A stretch of DNA of 64,000 bases from Streptomyces cyaneochromogenes (GCF_003963535.1 NZ_CP034539.1:10478001-10542000), one strand, 5' to 3'; counted from the stretch's first letter, positions 8,911 to 17,534 are shown. Notes: a model not told the origin generated them from the sequence alone. A program made the numbers and translations.

Positions 8911-9636
8911 TCACCAGGGTACGACGCCGCTGTCGTCGAACAGTTGGCCGGTCGGGCCGTCGTCCGGCAGGGTCGCCAGCCGGATGGCGATCGCCGCGCC
9001 CTGCTCGGGGGTCTGTGTGCCGCTGAATCCGTTGAGGTCGGTGGCCACGTAACCGGGGCAGGCGTTGTTGATCAGTATCTTGGTGCCGCTCAACTCCTTG
9101 GCGTACTGGATGGTGACGGCGTTGAGGTAGGTCTTCGTCGGCGCGTAGGCCCCGCTGATCCCCCCGAGGTCCACGCCGGGCGTGGTCTGCAGTGTCAGGG
9201 AGCCGACGTGGCTGGACTGGTTGACGATCCGCGGGTGCGCCGAGCGCAGCAGCAGGGGAAGCATCGCGTTGGTGACCCTGATGACGCCGAGGACGTTGGT
9301 CTCCAGCAGTCGCCGCACGGTCTCCAGGTCGATGGTCGTCGGTTCCTCCGGCCAGCCGCCGGCAACGCCGGCGTTGTTGACCAGTACGTCCAGCCGTCCT
9401 GCCCGCTCCTCGATCAGTTGGACTGCGGCGGCCACGCTCCCGTCGTCGGTCACGTCCAAGGGCACGCCGAACGCGTCAACACCAGCCGCACGCAGCTTCG
9501 CCACAGCGTCCTTCCGGCGCTGCTCGTCCCGGGCGCCGACACCGACACTCCAGCCCCGCGCACCCAGCCCGGCCGCGATCTCATACCCGATTCCCTTGTT
9601 CGCGCCAGTGATCAGCGCGGTCGTCTTCTCGCTCAT
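8911..9636 (-). CDS. SDR-family NAD(P)-dependent oxidoreductase
   Basis: A 241-residue classical short-chain dehydrogenase. The start ATG at 9636 is preferred over 9678 because the Rossmann strand follows at once: ALITGANKGIGYEIAAGLG is the TGxxxGIG cofactor motif. DVTDD binds the adenine ring, NNAGVAG is the NAG motif, and the active site is Ser near SSHVGSL with YAPTK as YxxxK. It is divergent from the LysR gene at 9743, and both lie in the IS630-bounded unit. Probably a carbonyl reductase for small aldehydes or ketones; substrate unknown. Confidence 0.88.
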   Translation of the reverse strand: MSEKTTALITGANKGIGYEIAAGLGARGWSVGVGARDEQRRKDAVAKLRAAGVDAFGVPLDVTDDGSVAAAVQLIEERAGRLDVLVNNAGVAGGWPEEPTTIDLETVRRLLETNVLGVIRVTNAMLPLLLRSAHPRIVNQSSHVGSLTLQTTPGVDLGGISGAYAPTKTYLNAVTIQYAKELSGTKILINNACPGYVATDLNGFSGTQTPEQGAAIAIRLATLPDDGPTGQLFDDSGVVPW

Positions 9637-9691
9637 GAAAACGAGCATGCCTGCGCTGCAGCCGGACGCCAACACCACCTCGGTACTGCAG

Positions 9692-9710
9692 CGATACCCG
9701 GGCGGTATCG
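9692..9710. promoter_or_regulatory. LysR-type operator palindrome
   Basis: CGATACC-CGGGC-GGTATCG is a perfect 7-bp-arm palindrome that contains a T-N11-A LysR box (TACCCGGGCGGTA). It lies 33 bp before the LysR start and 56 bp before the SDR start, as expected for a divergent LysR target. Confidence 0.65.
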
Positions 9711-9742
9711 ATCTCAGCCGTCTGCCGTCCTAGCCTGTACTC

Positions 9743-10582
9743 ATGGAAATACGCGAGCTGCGGTACTTCGTCGCCGTCGCCGAGGAGTTGCACTTCGGCA
9801 AGGCTGCCCAGCGCCTTGGGATAGCCCAGCCGCCACTGTCCCGCGCGATCACCCAGCTCGAGCGGCGGCTCGGAACCGCACTGCTGGAACGCAACAGCCG
9901 CAAGGTCACGCTCACCGAGGCCGGAACCGTGCTGCTGGCCGAAGGACGCGAGATCCTCAGTGCAGTGACCGCGGCTGAGCGGCGTACCCAACGGGCTTCC
10001 ACGGCACACCCCAGCCTCGTCCTCGCCGTCAAATCCGGCACCGGTGGCGAGCTGCTGACGAAACTGCTCGACGCCTACGCCGCGGAACCCGGCGCAGCCA
10101 CCGTCGATCTGCTGATCTGCGAGGCGCACCAGCACCGGCAGCTGCTGCAGGAGGGACAAGCCGACGTGGCTCTGCTGCACCTGCCCTTCGACTCAGCAGC
10201 CGGGCTCGACACCGAAACCCTGTACACCGAGGGACAGGTCGCGATCCTGCCGGCCTCACACCCGCTCGCCATCCGCTCCCAGATCCGGATGGCCGACGTC
10301 ACCACACTGCCGGAGCTCCCGATGGCCCGCTGGCCCGGTCCCGGCGGCAGCTACCCGGAAGGACCGGGCGCGGAGATACGGAACCTGACACAGCTCTTCC
10401 AGCTGATCGCGCTCGGCCGTACCACCGTGGTCATTCCCGAGTCCGCCGGCACCGACCTGCGCCGGGACCTCGCCGCGGTGCCGGTCCTGGACGCTCCGCC
10501 TGTGACAACGGTGATCGCCTGGCCGCCGCACAGCCGCCTTCGTGCAGTTGCTGACCTGGTCCGCGTTGCAACACTCCTTTGA
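9743..10582 (+). CDS. LysR-family transcriptional regulator
   Basis: A 279-residue regulator. The N-terminal winged helix-turn-helix is textbook: MEIRELRYFVAVAEELHFGK, then AAQRLGIAQPPLSRAITQLE and LGTALLERNSRKVTLTEAG. The effector domain begins near residue 90 (LVLAVKSGTGGELLTKLL). It is divergent from the SDR reductase, and a T-N11-A palindrome lies between them, so it most likely activates or autoregulates that pair. Confidence 0.92.
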   Translation: MEIRELRYFVAVAEELHFGKAAQRLGIAQPPLSRAITQLERRLGTALLERNSRKVTLTEAGTVLLAEGREILSAVTAAERRTQRASTAHPSLVLAVKSGTGGELLTKLLDAYAAEPGAATVDLLICEAHQHRQLLQEGQADVALLHLPFDSAAGLDTETLYTEGQVAILPASHPLAIRSQIRMADVTTLPELPMARWPGPGGSYPEGPGAEIRNLTQLFQLIALGRTTVVIPESAGTDLRRDLAAVPVLDAPPVTTVIAWPPHSRLRAVADLVRVATLL

Positions 10583-10828
10583 ACTCGGATGAGCAGGGCG
10601 GCCACCCGACGACAGCCTCGATCAAGCGGGCGACGTCCCACGACCAACGCCAAGCAGGTCCTGGAGACAGTCCGCTGACCGCCGGGCGGCACATCGATTA
10701 CCCGGCCAACGCTGCGAGACGAGCCACTAGAGCCCCTACAGACTCAGAGCCGCATCAGGTTCCGATATTCCGGGAGCCTTCACGAGATCCGACCGCACCG
10801 TGCAGTCCGTTGCCCGAGGCCCCTTGCG
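10583..10828. other. intergenic region with right terminal repeat
   Basis: No gene seen. It carries the right outer inverted repeat of the IS630 unit (10697-10729), followed by TAGAGCCCC, which resembles the continuation of repeat copy B and probably marks the original insertion target. Confidence 0.5.
10697..10729 (-). repeat. right outer inverted repeat of IS630 unit
   Basis: Perfect inverted match (33 of 33) to 7637-7669, although it lies 1.9 kb beyond the transposase gene. Confidence 0.8.
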
Positions 10829-11404
10829 TCAGTTCCCTGCTTCCCGGGCGCGGGTGGTCAAGCCGGGCATGACAAGGGCGAGCCAGCGGGTGCGGGCCGC
10901 CGGTGGCTGGTCGGTGGGCGCGGTGGAGAAGAGCAGATAGATGTCGCTGACGGTGACGTCATCGTGGATGTCACCGTCAGCCTGGCCGGCCCGGATGATG
11001 GCGGCGACAGCGGCACTGGCGCGATCCTCATCAGCGCGGTCACCCGGCTCCGCGCCCAGGGTCTGGGCGGCGGCCTTGACTGCGCGGTCGGTCACGGACG
11101 CCTCGACGACGCGGCCGAGGAAGGCGGCCAGCTCGTCCAGCGCGCGGGCGCCGGCCTCGACACGGCCGAGAGCGGTCTCGGCGTCGTCGGCGACGCGGGC
11201 CACATATGCGGCGACAACGGCCGCGACCAGGTCGGTCTTGGTGGGGAAGTGCCGGTAGAGGGTGCCCACGGCCACGCCCGCCGCGGCGGCGATCTCGTCC
11301 ATGCCGACCTCGGGGCCGTGCTCGGTGATCTGCTCGCCGGCGGCCGTCAGGATCTTCTTCCGGTTGCGGACTGCGTCGGCGCGCGGTGCTCGGGTCTGGG
11401 CCAT
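10829..11404 (-). CDS. TetR/AcrR-family repressor
   Basis: A 191-residue one-component repressor. Helix-turn-helix at about 15-60: KKILTAAGEQITEHGPEVGM, then DEIAAAAGVAVGTLYRHFPT and KTDLVAAVV. The C-terminal ligand domain is variable, as usual. It is divergent from the SDR gene at 11504; the 100-bp gap carries two TGAACC-type palindromes, its likely binding sites, so it should repress both itself and the SDR gene until a small molecule binds. Confidence 0.9.
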   Translation of the reverse strand: MAQTRAPRADAVRNRKKILTAAGEQITEHGPEVGMDEIAAAAGVAVGTLYRHFPTKTDLVAAVVAAYVARVADDAETALGRVEAGARALDELAAFLGRVVEASVTDRAVKAAAQTLGAEPGDRADEDRASAAVAAIIRAGQADGDIHDDVTVSDIYLLFSTAPTDQPPAARTRWLALVMPGLTTRAREAGN

Positions 11405-11442
11405 GGGCTCTCCTGCGGTGGGCGTCTCGGCTTGCTTTAACG

Positions 11443-11480
11443 TGAACCAGGGTTCATGATGGATAGTGAACCGAAGTTCA
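11443..11480. promoter_or_regulatory. two TetR operator palindromes
   Basis: TGAACCAGGGTTCA (11443-11456) and TGAACCGAAGTTCA (11467-11480) are near-identical palindromes with centres 24 bp apart, placed between the divergent TetR and SDR starts. Cooperative binding of two dimers is the usual reading. Confidence 0.75.
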
Positions 11481-11503
11481 TCTTACTCCGACAGGAAGTC
11501 CCC

Positions 11504-12334
11504 ATGACCGCCAAGACCGCTCTCGTCACCGGCGCCTCCTCCGGCATCGGTGAGGCCACCGCCCTCAAGCTCCAGTCCCTGGGATACACCGTCTACGGCG
11601 CCGCTCGCCGCACCGACCGCCTGCAGAAGCTGGCCGACCGCGGCATCCGCCCGCTGGCCATGGACGTCACCGACGACGACTCCATGCGAGCCGGCATCGA
11701 CCGCATTGTCGCCGAGACCGGCCGCATCGACGTGCTGGTCAACAACGCCGGCTACGGCTCCTACGGCGCCATCGAGGACGTCCCGATGGAGGAGGCCCGC
11801 CGCCAGTTCGAGGTCAACGTCTTCGGCGCCATGCGCCTGGCGCAGCTCGCTCTGCCGCACATGCGCGCCCAGCACACGGGCACGATCGTGAACATCACCT
11901 CGATGGGCGGCAAGATCTACACCCCGCTCGGCGGCTGGTACCACGGCACCAAGTTCGCCCTCGAAGCCCTCAGCGACTGCCTGCGCCTGGAGGCCAAGCC
12001 CTTCGGCATCGACGTCGTCGTCATCGAGCCCGGCGGCATCGCCACCGAATGGGGTGCCATCGCCGCCGACCAGCTGGAAAAGTCCTCCGCCGACGGCGCC
12101 TACGGCAAGCAGGCCGACGCCGTCGCCTCCTCTCTGCGCTCCGAGGCCAACGCCAAGCGCAACTCCCCGCCCCAGGTCATCGCCGACGCGATCGGCAAGG
12201 CCGTCACCACCCGCCGCCCCAGGACCCGCTACGCCACCGGCTTCGGCGCCCGCCCCCTCATCGCGCTGCGCCGCGTCGTGTCCGACCGGACCTTCGACAC
12301 CGTCATCTCCCGCGCCGTCGGGCTGCCCCGCTGA
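11504..12334 (+). CDS. SDR-family oxidoreductase
   Basis: A 276-residue short-chain dehydrogenase. The start ATG 11504 follows AGGAAG at a good distance; the open frame goes further upstream only through the operator. Motifs: ALVTGASSGIGEATALKL (cofactor), DVTDDDS, NNAGYGSYG, Ser in ITSMGG and YHGTK as YxxxK. The C-terminal extension (about 30 residues beyond the core, RTRYATGFGARPLIALRR) is typical of the oxidoreductase group often paired with TetR. Expression is likely controlled by the divergent TetR. Confidence 0.9.
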   Translation: MTAKTALVTGASSGIGEATALKLQSLGYTVYGAARRTDRLQKLADRGIRPLAMDVTDDDSMRAGIDRIVAETGRIDVLVNNAGYGSYGAIEDVPMEEARRQFEVNVFGAMRLAQLALPHMRAQHTGTIVNITSMGGKIYTPLGGWYHGTKFALEALSDCLRLEAKPFGIDVVVIEPGGIATEWGAIAADQLEKSSADGAYGKQADAVASSLRSEANAKRNSPPQVIADAIGKAVTTRRPRTRYATGFGARPLIALRRVVSDRTFDTVISRAVGLPR

Positions 12335-12507
12335 ACTGCCCGGGCACTCGCAACGCGCAAGGCGCTGTCGGATCTCGTGATGTGTTCGAATTTCGCAACC
12401 GCCCAGACGCCTCCCGAACTCGACTACCAGTGCTGTCGCTCGGGCTCTGGTCCGATTTCTGTGACCTGGGGGCCAGCCGACCAGGTTCGGCGGGCGGGCG
12501 CCGACGG

Positions 12508-12735
12508 CTAGGGGACAGTGGTGCGACTCCGCTGACCTCTGGTAATGCCTTCTAGACCCAGCTCGGCCATCAGCCGCTCGACCGTGCAGCGGGCCACGAC
12601 GATCCCCTTACGCTTGAGCGCGTGGGTGATCCGGCGAGCACCATAGGTGCCGCCCGACTCGGCATGGACCTCCTCGATCAACGGCTTGAGCTTCGCCCAC
12701 CGCGGCGACGCTGCGTGGCAGCGGGGCGCAGTCAA
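12508..12735 (-). pseudogene. IS3-family OrfB N-terminal fragment
   Basis: Seventy-five codons containing IEEVHAESGGTYGARRITHA and CTVERLMAELGLEGITRGQR, the HTH_21 region of IS3-type OrfB. The integrase core is missing. It borders the IS5 element, whose insertion may have removed the rest. Confidence 0.75.
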
Positions 12736-12765
12736 CCGCCCCAGGAACGTTAAGCACCACGCTTA

Positions 12766-13713
12766 GAGGGCATCTGATCAATGTTCAGGTCGCTCTGCCC
12801 GGTTCGCCGGTTTCGATTCGCCAGGTTGGTGTGGATTCTCCGGTGAGCTCGCGGCTAGTTTTGTTAGCCATGGCCCAGTGGACCATTGTGCGGGATCGCT
12901 GGGGCAGTGCTTCGTAGTCCCTGACGAGGCGCCGGTGCTGCATCAGCCAGCCGAACGTCCGCTCGATCACCCAGCGTTTCGCCTGGGGTTGGAATCCTTT
13001 CGTGGTGGGCCGTTTCACGACCTCGACGTCGATTCCCCTTGCGGCTCCGTACTGGAAGACGCTGTTCTGGTATCCGCCGTCGGCCCAGACCTTCGTCACG
13101 CTGGGATGCGAGGCGGCGAGCTCGTCGAGCAGGTGTTTTCCGCCGGTGGAGTCGTGAACCGAGGCGGCCGTGACGATGACGGCCAGGACCAGGCCGAGCG
13201 TGTCCGTGGCCACGTGACGCTTACGCCCTTTGATTTTCTTGCCGGCGTCGATGCCCTGACTGGCCTCAGCGACGTTCGCGGAGGTTTTCACGCTCTGCGC
13301 ATCGATCACGGCAGCCGACGGGGCTGCAGGCCGGCCCTGCGCACGGCGGGCCTTGTCGCGCAGCAGATCGTGCACCCGCTGCGTAGTGCCGTCCACTTCC
13401 CACTTCGCGTAGTAGTCGTAGACGGTCTTGTACGGAGGGAAGTCGTGCGGCAGGTACTCCCAGGGGATACCCGTGCGGTTGACGTAGAGGATGGCGTTCA
13501 CGATCTCCCGCAGATCATGCACCCGTGCCGCGGTTCCCGGACCGGTGCGAGCGGCCCGCCATGCCACGAACACGGGCTCGATCAACGTCCAGCGGGCATC
13601 CGAGACGTCACTGCGATAAGGGCGTCGAGAACTCACGAGTCACGCAACGACCCACCGTCGCCACAGTCACTGCGAACACCCCAAAACACCTGCAAACCAG
13701 ATCAGTTGCCCTC
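12766..13713. mobile_element. complete IS5-family element
   Basis: 948 bp bounded by imperfect inverted repeats (GAGGGCATCTGATC on the left, GAGGGCAACTGATC read inward on the right) and flanked by TTA on both sides (12763-12765 and 13714-13716), which fits the 3-bp duplications of this subgroup. It carries one transposase gene. Confidence 0.85.
12785..13636 (-). CDS. IS5-family transposase, intact
   Basis: A 283-residue single-frame transposase. The N-terminal DUF4096-type segment reads SDARWTLIEPVFVAW and ILYVNRTGIPWEYLPHDFPP. The DDE residues are in AAVIDAQSVKTSANV (first D), VWADGGYQNSVFQ (second D) and WVIERTFGWLMQHRRLVRDY (E). All needed parts are present, so the element may still move. 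Confidence 0.92.
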   Translation of the reverse strand: MSSRRPYRSDVSDARWTLIEPVFVAWRAARTGPGTAARVHDLREIVNAILYVNRTGIPWEYLPHDFPPYKTVYDYYAKWEVDGTTQRVHDLLRDKARRAQGRPAAPSAAVIDAQSVKTSANVAEASQGIDAGKKIKGRKRHVATDTLGLVLAVIVTAASVHDSTGGKHLLDELAASHPSVTKVWADGGYQNSVFQYGAARGIDVEVVKRPTTKGFQPQAKRWVIERTFGWLMQHRRLVRDYEALPQRSRTMVHWAMANKTSRELTGESTPTWRIETGEPGRAT

Positions 13714-13716
13714 TTA

Positions 13717-14043
13717 GAGGCTCCGCCCATACCTGTAAGGATGACGACGCCGCCGTGCAAGCGCCGTGCGCAGCTCGTGCCCTTCCCAACGGTCCTGAAA
13801 GGCCTGCGCACCAGAGGGGACGACACCCACCTGGTGCGGCCAGTCCGCAGGCTGTCGCGGTAGGCGGTGCTGCACGACGGTGAACTCGTCGGCGTGCATG
13901 ATTCCGCTGACGGCCACACCTTCGTGAGAGGCATACGCATTGCCGCTGCCGATAACTGCCATCGCCTCGTCGGCGTTCTCACGCCTCTGCTGGTATCGCT
14001 TGCTATGCCACTGCACGGAACCTCCTCGGCCGCGTCCGCTCAT
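13717..14043 (-). pseudogene. broken STAND ATPase, N-terminal fragment (paralogue of the 14759 gene)
   Basis: The frame from 14043 gives the N-terminal motif GSGNAYASHEGVAVSGI, then DWPHQVGVVPSGAQAFQDRW and GHELRTAL. This is alignable to the intact STAND protein (APWPHQIGVIPPPARSFRPR). A frameshift near 13755 moves the P-loop opening VVILTGMGGAS into another frame, and the IS5 end cuts it there, before the GK of the Walker A motif. The left flank of IS5 does not continue the gene, so a deletion must have accompanied or followed insertion. Confidence 0.7.
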
Positions 14044-14376
14044 ATGTGAGGGCAGTCCGCTGCAGCGGATACCGCTCGCCGCGTAGGGCCGCGACGACTC
14101 CGAGGACGATGTGCGTGATCTTCCACCGCCGCGGCATGTCCCTCCTTCAGGTCATGCCTGCCTTCTCGACCTGGCCATCACGACTACTGGCGTGTCAGTC
14201 ACCTCTTCGCGCCAAAGATGTGCTCAGACCTTGTCGGCGAGCAGGTCGTCGACAACGAGTCTCGAACAGGTACCTCGTCTGCCTGCCCGGGCGTCTTTCT
14301 CGGATTCGGGGGCATGCGCGGAGCGGATACGAGACAGTGGCCGAACCGGTTCGTCAGCACGGAGGGGAGCGCTGTG
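14044..14376. other. intergenic region upstream of the membrane-protein/STAND pair
   Basis: About 330 bp between the divergent STAND fragment and the small membrane protein. No gene is convincing. It should contain the promoter of the pair; the ribosome site GGAGGGG lies at about 14361-14367. Confidence 0.4.
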
Positions 14377-14736
14377 ATGACGCAGGGGTGGAAGATCACG
14401 ATCATCTTGGTGGCGTTGGCTGCCGTCGTGTCGACGCCACTGGTGTGGCTGACCAACGGTCCCGACGCCGGGCAGTTGGTCGGGGCCGCGGTGCAGGCGG
14501 CGGCCGGGATCTCGGCGTTCGTGTGGGCGCTGTTCCAGCATCCGGCCGAACGCCCGCGCGACGAGGCCGTCGACACCGGTGCGGCGCGAGCGGGGGACAG
14601 CGGGACGGCCTCCACCGGCATCAAGCGGCCTGGCGGTCGCGGACGGTGGACGGCCAAGGTGAAGAAGACCGGGAACTCCACCGCCAATGGACCTGGCAGC
14701 AAGGCCAGTTCCGGCATCGACTACAGCGAGAACTGA
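14377..14736 (+). CDS. small two-helix membrane protein with C-terminal Gly/Asn/Ser motif
   Basis: A 119-residue protein; start ATG 14377 follows GGAGGGG. Two predicted membrane helices lie at about residues 5-25 (ITIILVALAAVVSTPLVWL) and 32-52 (LVGAAVQAAAGISAFVWALF). A charged linker leads to the C-terminal motif TGNSTANGPGSKASSGID. The same pattern occurs at the N-terminus of the STAND ATPase encoded 22 bp downstream and of the broken paralogue. The pair is almost surely one operon. By analogy with NLR/effector gene pairs, it may be a membrane-acting effector; that is inference. Confidence 0.75.
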   Translation: MTQGWKITIILVALAAVVSTPLVWLTNGPDAGQLVGAAVQAAAGISAFVWALFQHPAERPRDEAVDTGAARAGDSGTASTGIKRPGGRGRWTAKVKKTGNSTANGPGSKASSGIDYSEN

Positions 14737-14758
14737 CCAACACCGCGGGTGAGGTGGG

Positions 14759-16996
14759 ATGTTCTGGCGCAGGCGCGGGCACATGGGTGCTGAGCGGGCC
14801 GTGGAGGTGCGCGATACGGGGGATGCGAGCGCCAGCAGCGGCGGGATCGCCAACACCGGCTATCTGGAGATCGGCACGGTCACGGTGCAGCAGCGCGGCC
14901 CGCAGGAGCCAGCGCCCTGGCCGCATCAGATCGGTGTCATCCCGCCACCCGCCCGATCATTCCGGCCGCGCGCCGAAGCGGACCGCCTCAGGGCCGCGAT
15001 CGACCGCGGCGGGGGCCAGGCAGCGCTGTGCCAGGTGCTGACCGGAATGGGCGGCGTCGGCAAGACCCAGCTCGCCGCCGACTACGCCCGCACCGCCTGG
15101 AACAACACCAGCGACACCGGCGGCCTGGACGTGCTGGTGTGGGCCAACGCTGGCACCCGCGACGCGCTGATCTCGGCCTACGCCCAGGCCGCCGTCGAAC
15201 TGTGCCGGGCCGACCGCCACGACCTTGAAGAGGCCGCCCAACGGTTCCTGGCCTGGCTCACCCCCAAAGCCGCAGCCCCGCCCTGCCGATGGCTGATCGT
15301 CCTCGACGACCTCACCACCCCGGCCGACCTACGCGGCCTGCGGCCACCGCCCAGCCCCACCGGCCACACCCTGATCACCACACGCTGCCGCGACGACGCC
15401 CTCGGCACGGACGACCGCCACACCATCCCCGTCGGCCTGTTCGACGAAGCCGAAGCCATCGCCTACCTCACCACCGCCCTCACCACACCTGACGCCCGCC
15501 AGTCCGCTGGCGAACTGGCCGCACTCGCCTCAGACCTTGGACACCTGCCGCTCGCTCTGTCCCAGGCCGCCACCTACATCAACGACACCCGCAGGAGTGT
15601 CACCGCCTACCGCGCCCTCCTGGCCGACCGCACCCGCACCCTGGCCAAGGCTGTCCCGGAGCTGGACGCATTGCCCGACGACCAGCCCGAGCCGCTGTCC
15701 GCAGCATGGTCGCTGTCCATCGACCGCGCCGACGCCCTCCGCCCCGCTGGCTTGGCCCGTCCCGTCCTCCAGCTCAGCGCCCTCCTCGCCCCGGACGGCA
15801 TCCCGCACACGGTGCTAACCAACCAGCCCGCCCTGGACTACCTCACCCGACACCGCACTCCCGGCACACAGGCACCCGAAGAGCCCTCCCCGGTTCAGGC
15901 AGACGAAGCCGAGCTCGCCCTGACGGTGTTGCACCGACTCAGCCTCATCGACTACGTCCCGGCCACCCCGTACCAAGCCGTGCGTGTCCATCAGCTCGTC
16001 CAGCGCGCCACCAGTGACGCCCTCACCCCCGATCAGCACTGGCAGACCTCCCAGAGCGCGGCCGATGCTCTGGCAGCCGCCTGGCCCGACATGGAGCGGG
16101 ACACCGCCCTCGCGCAGGCTCTGCGTACCAACACCGCTGCCCTCGCCGCCTGCGCTGGCGAAGCCCTGTATCACCCCGACGCACACGAAGTGCTGTACCG
16201 CAACGGCCGCAGCATCGGAGAATCCGGCCAAGCCACCGCTGCGCGCGCCTACTTCGACCACCTCGCGGCCACCACGACGCGCCGCTTCGGTCCCGACCAC
16301 CCCGACACCCTCGACGCCCGGCACCACTTGGCCCGGTGGCGGGGGGAAGCCGGGGATCCGGCGGGTGCCGCGCAAGGCTTCGCCGAACTGGTGCCCGACC
16401 GCATTCGAATCCTCGGACGCGACCACCCGGACACCCTCATGACCCGCCTCAACCAGCACCGGTGGCACGGAGAGGCAGGAGACCCCGCGGCTGCCGCCGA
16501 GGGTTTCGCCGCACTGCTGCCGGACCTACTGCGCATCCTGGGACCCGGCCATTCCCACACCCGCGCCGCCCGGCACAACCTGGCGTACTGGCAAGGCCGG
16601 ATGGGAGATCCCGCCAAAGCCGTGACCAGTTTCGCGGAACTGGCGCGGGATCTGACGCGCGCGCTGGGACACCACGACCCTCAAACCCTTGCAATCCGGC
16701 ACAATCACGCCTACTGGCTGGCGGAGGCGGGAGAGCTGGACGGGGCCGTGGCTGCTTTCACCGAGCTCGTACCGGACCGGATACGCGTCCTCGGACCCGA
16801 CAGCCCTCATACGTTCGCGACTCGACACAACCTGGCGCACTGGAAGGGTAGGGCGGGAGACCTACAAGGCGCCGTGACCGGCTTTGCCGAACTCCTGCAG
16901 GACCGGATCCGCGTGCTGGGCCCCGACCATCCCCTGACCCGCTCGACCGAAGCCGACCTGGCTTACTGGCAGAACCAAGCGAATCATCCACGCTGA
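14759..16996 (+). CDS. STAND/NLR-type NTPase with NB-ARC and TPR repeats
   Basis: A 745-residue signal-transduction ATPase. Residues about 20-42 hold the motif TGDASASSGGIANTGYLEIG. The NB-ARC part shows Walker A TGMGGVGKTQLAADYA (about 94-109), Walker B RWLIVLDDL and the GxP-like GHLPLALSQAATY. A helical region follows, then from about residue 500 five or six tetratricopeptide-like repeats of the form ILGxDHPDTLxxRxNxAxWxGEAGDPAxA. A start at ATG 14783 is also possible. Such proteins oligomerise on ligand sensing; here the partner is probably the upstream membrane protein. Confidence 0.88.
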   Translation: MFWRRRGHMGAERAVEVRDTGDASASSGGIANTGYLEIGTVTVQQRGPQEPAPWPHQIGVIPPPARSFRPRAEADRLRAAIDRGGGQAALCQVLTGMGGVGKTQLAADYARTAWNNTSDTGGLDVLVWANAGTRDALISAYAQAAVELCRADRHDLEEAAQRFLAWLTPKAAAPPCRWLIVLDDLTTPADLRGLRPPPSPTGHTLITTRCRDDALGTDDRHTIPVGLFDEAEAIAYLTTALTTPDARQSAGELAALASDLGHLPLALSQAATYINDTRRSVTAYRALLADRTRTLAKAVPELDALPDDQPEPLSAAWSLSIDRADALRPAGLARPVLQLSALLAPDGIPHTVLTNQPALDYLTRHRTPGTQAPEEPSPVQADEAELALTVLHRLSLIDYVPATPYQAVRVHQLVQRATSDALTPDQHWQTSQSAADALAAAWPDMERDTALAQALRTNTAALAACAGEALYHPDAHEVLYRNGRSIGESGQATAARAYFDHLAATTTRRFGPDHPDTLDARHHLARWRGEAGDPAGAAQGFAELVPDRIRILGRDHPDTLMTRLNQHRWHGEAGDPAAAAEGFAALLPDLLRILGPGHSHTRAARHNLAYWQGRMGDPAKAVTSFAELARDLTRALGHHDPQTLAIRHNHAYWLAEAGELDGAVAAFTELVPDRIRVLGPDSPHTFATRHNLAHWKGRAGDLQGAVTGFAELLQDRIRVLGPDHPLTRSTEADLAYWQNQANHPR

Positions 16997-17019
16997 CCTC
17001 CAGCCCGCTGTCATGCGCG

Positions 17020-17534
17020 ATGCTGGCGGGGTTCGCCGAGCTCGTGCGGATGGCCGGTCTGGGGCCGGTCGCGGACCTGGGATGTGGCCCCGGCCGTGTG
17101 ACGATGCACCTGGCCGGGTTGGGAGTGTCCGTCTTCGGCGTCGCTCTGTCGCCGAAGATGATCGAGCTGGCCTGGCACGCCTATTTGACCTTGCGGTTCA
17201 CCGCGGGCTCGATGACCGCGCTGGAGATGAGAGACGACGAGCTCGGCGACATCCCTGCCTGGTACTCCACGCACCACACGCCCCAGGAGTGGCTGCTGGA
17301 GGTGTTCGCCGAGTGCCAGCGCACGCTCGCCCGGGCGGCTACCTGCTCTGGGAGACTATGTCGGCGATGAACGGCTGCAGCCGACCCAGGGCTATGGCCG
17401 GCCGGTGTCCTACGAGTCGTATGGACCGCATGGTCGCCCTGCTGGAGCAGGCCGAACTCGTCGTCACTGCGATTCAGCGGAAGACGCTGGGGTCGAGTAG
17501 CTCGGTAACGCGGATCAGTCGGGAAGGCTCCTGA
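17020..17534 (+). pseudogene. class I SAM-dependent methyltransferase, frameshifted
   Basis: The first frame gives the SAM site VADLGCGPGRVTMHLAGLGV, then MTALEMRDDELGDIPAWYST and a helix of TPQEWLLEVFAECQRTLA. Near 17335 the frame breaks; GGYLLW and then DRMVALLEQAELVVTAIQRK continue in another frame. At least two shifts are needed to restore the family sequence. It starts 24 bp after the STAND stop but its closest relationship to it is only position. Confidence 0.75.

Larger units (their letters stand above)
7636..10730. mobile_element. IS630 unit with SDR and LysR passenger genes
   Basis: The 33-bp terminal sequence at 7637-7669 (starting TGGCTCGTCTCGCAGCGTTG) recurs, perfectly inverted, at 10697-10729. 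A third, poorer copy (27 of 33) at 8799-8831 overlaps the transposase stop codon and is the expected right end of the simple IS. The outer pair thus encloses transposase, SDR reductase and LysR regulator in 3.1 kb. The right junction is followed by TAGAGCCCC, like the uninterrupted repeat copy B (TAGAACCCC), which fits insertion into a TA. Confidence 0.6.
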
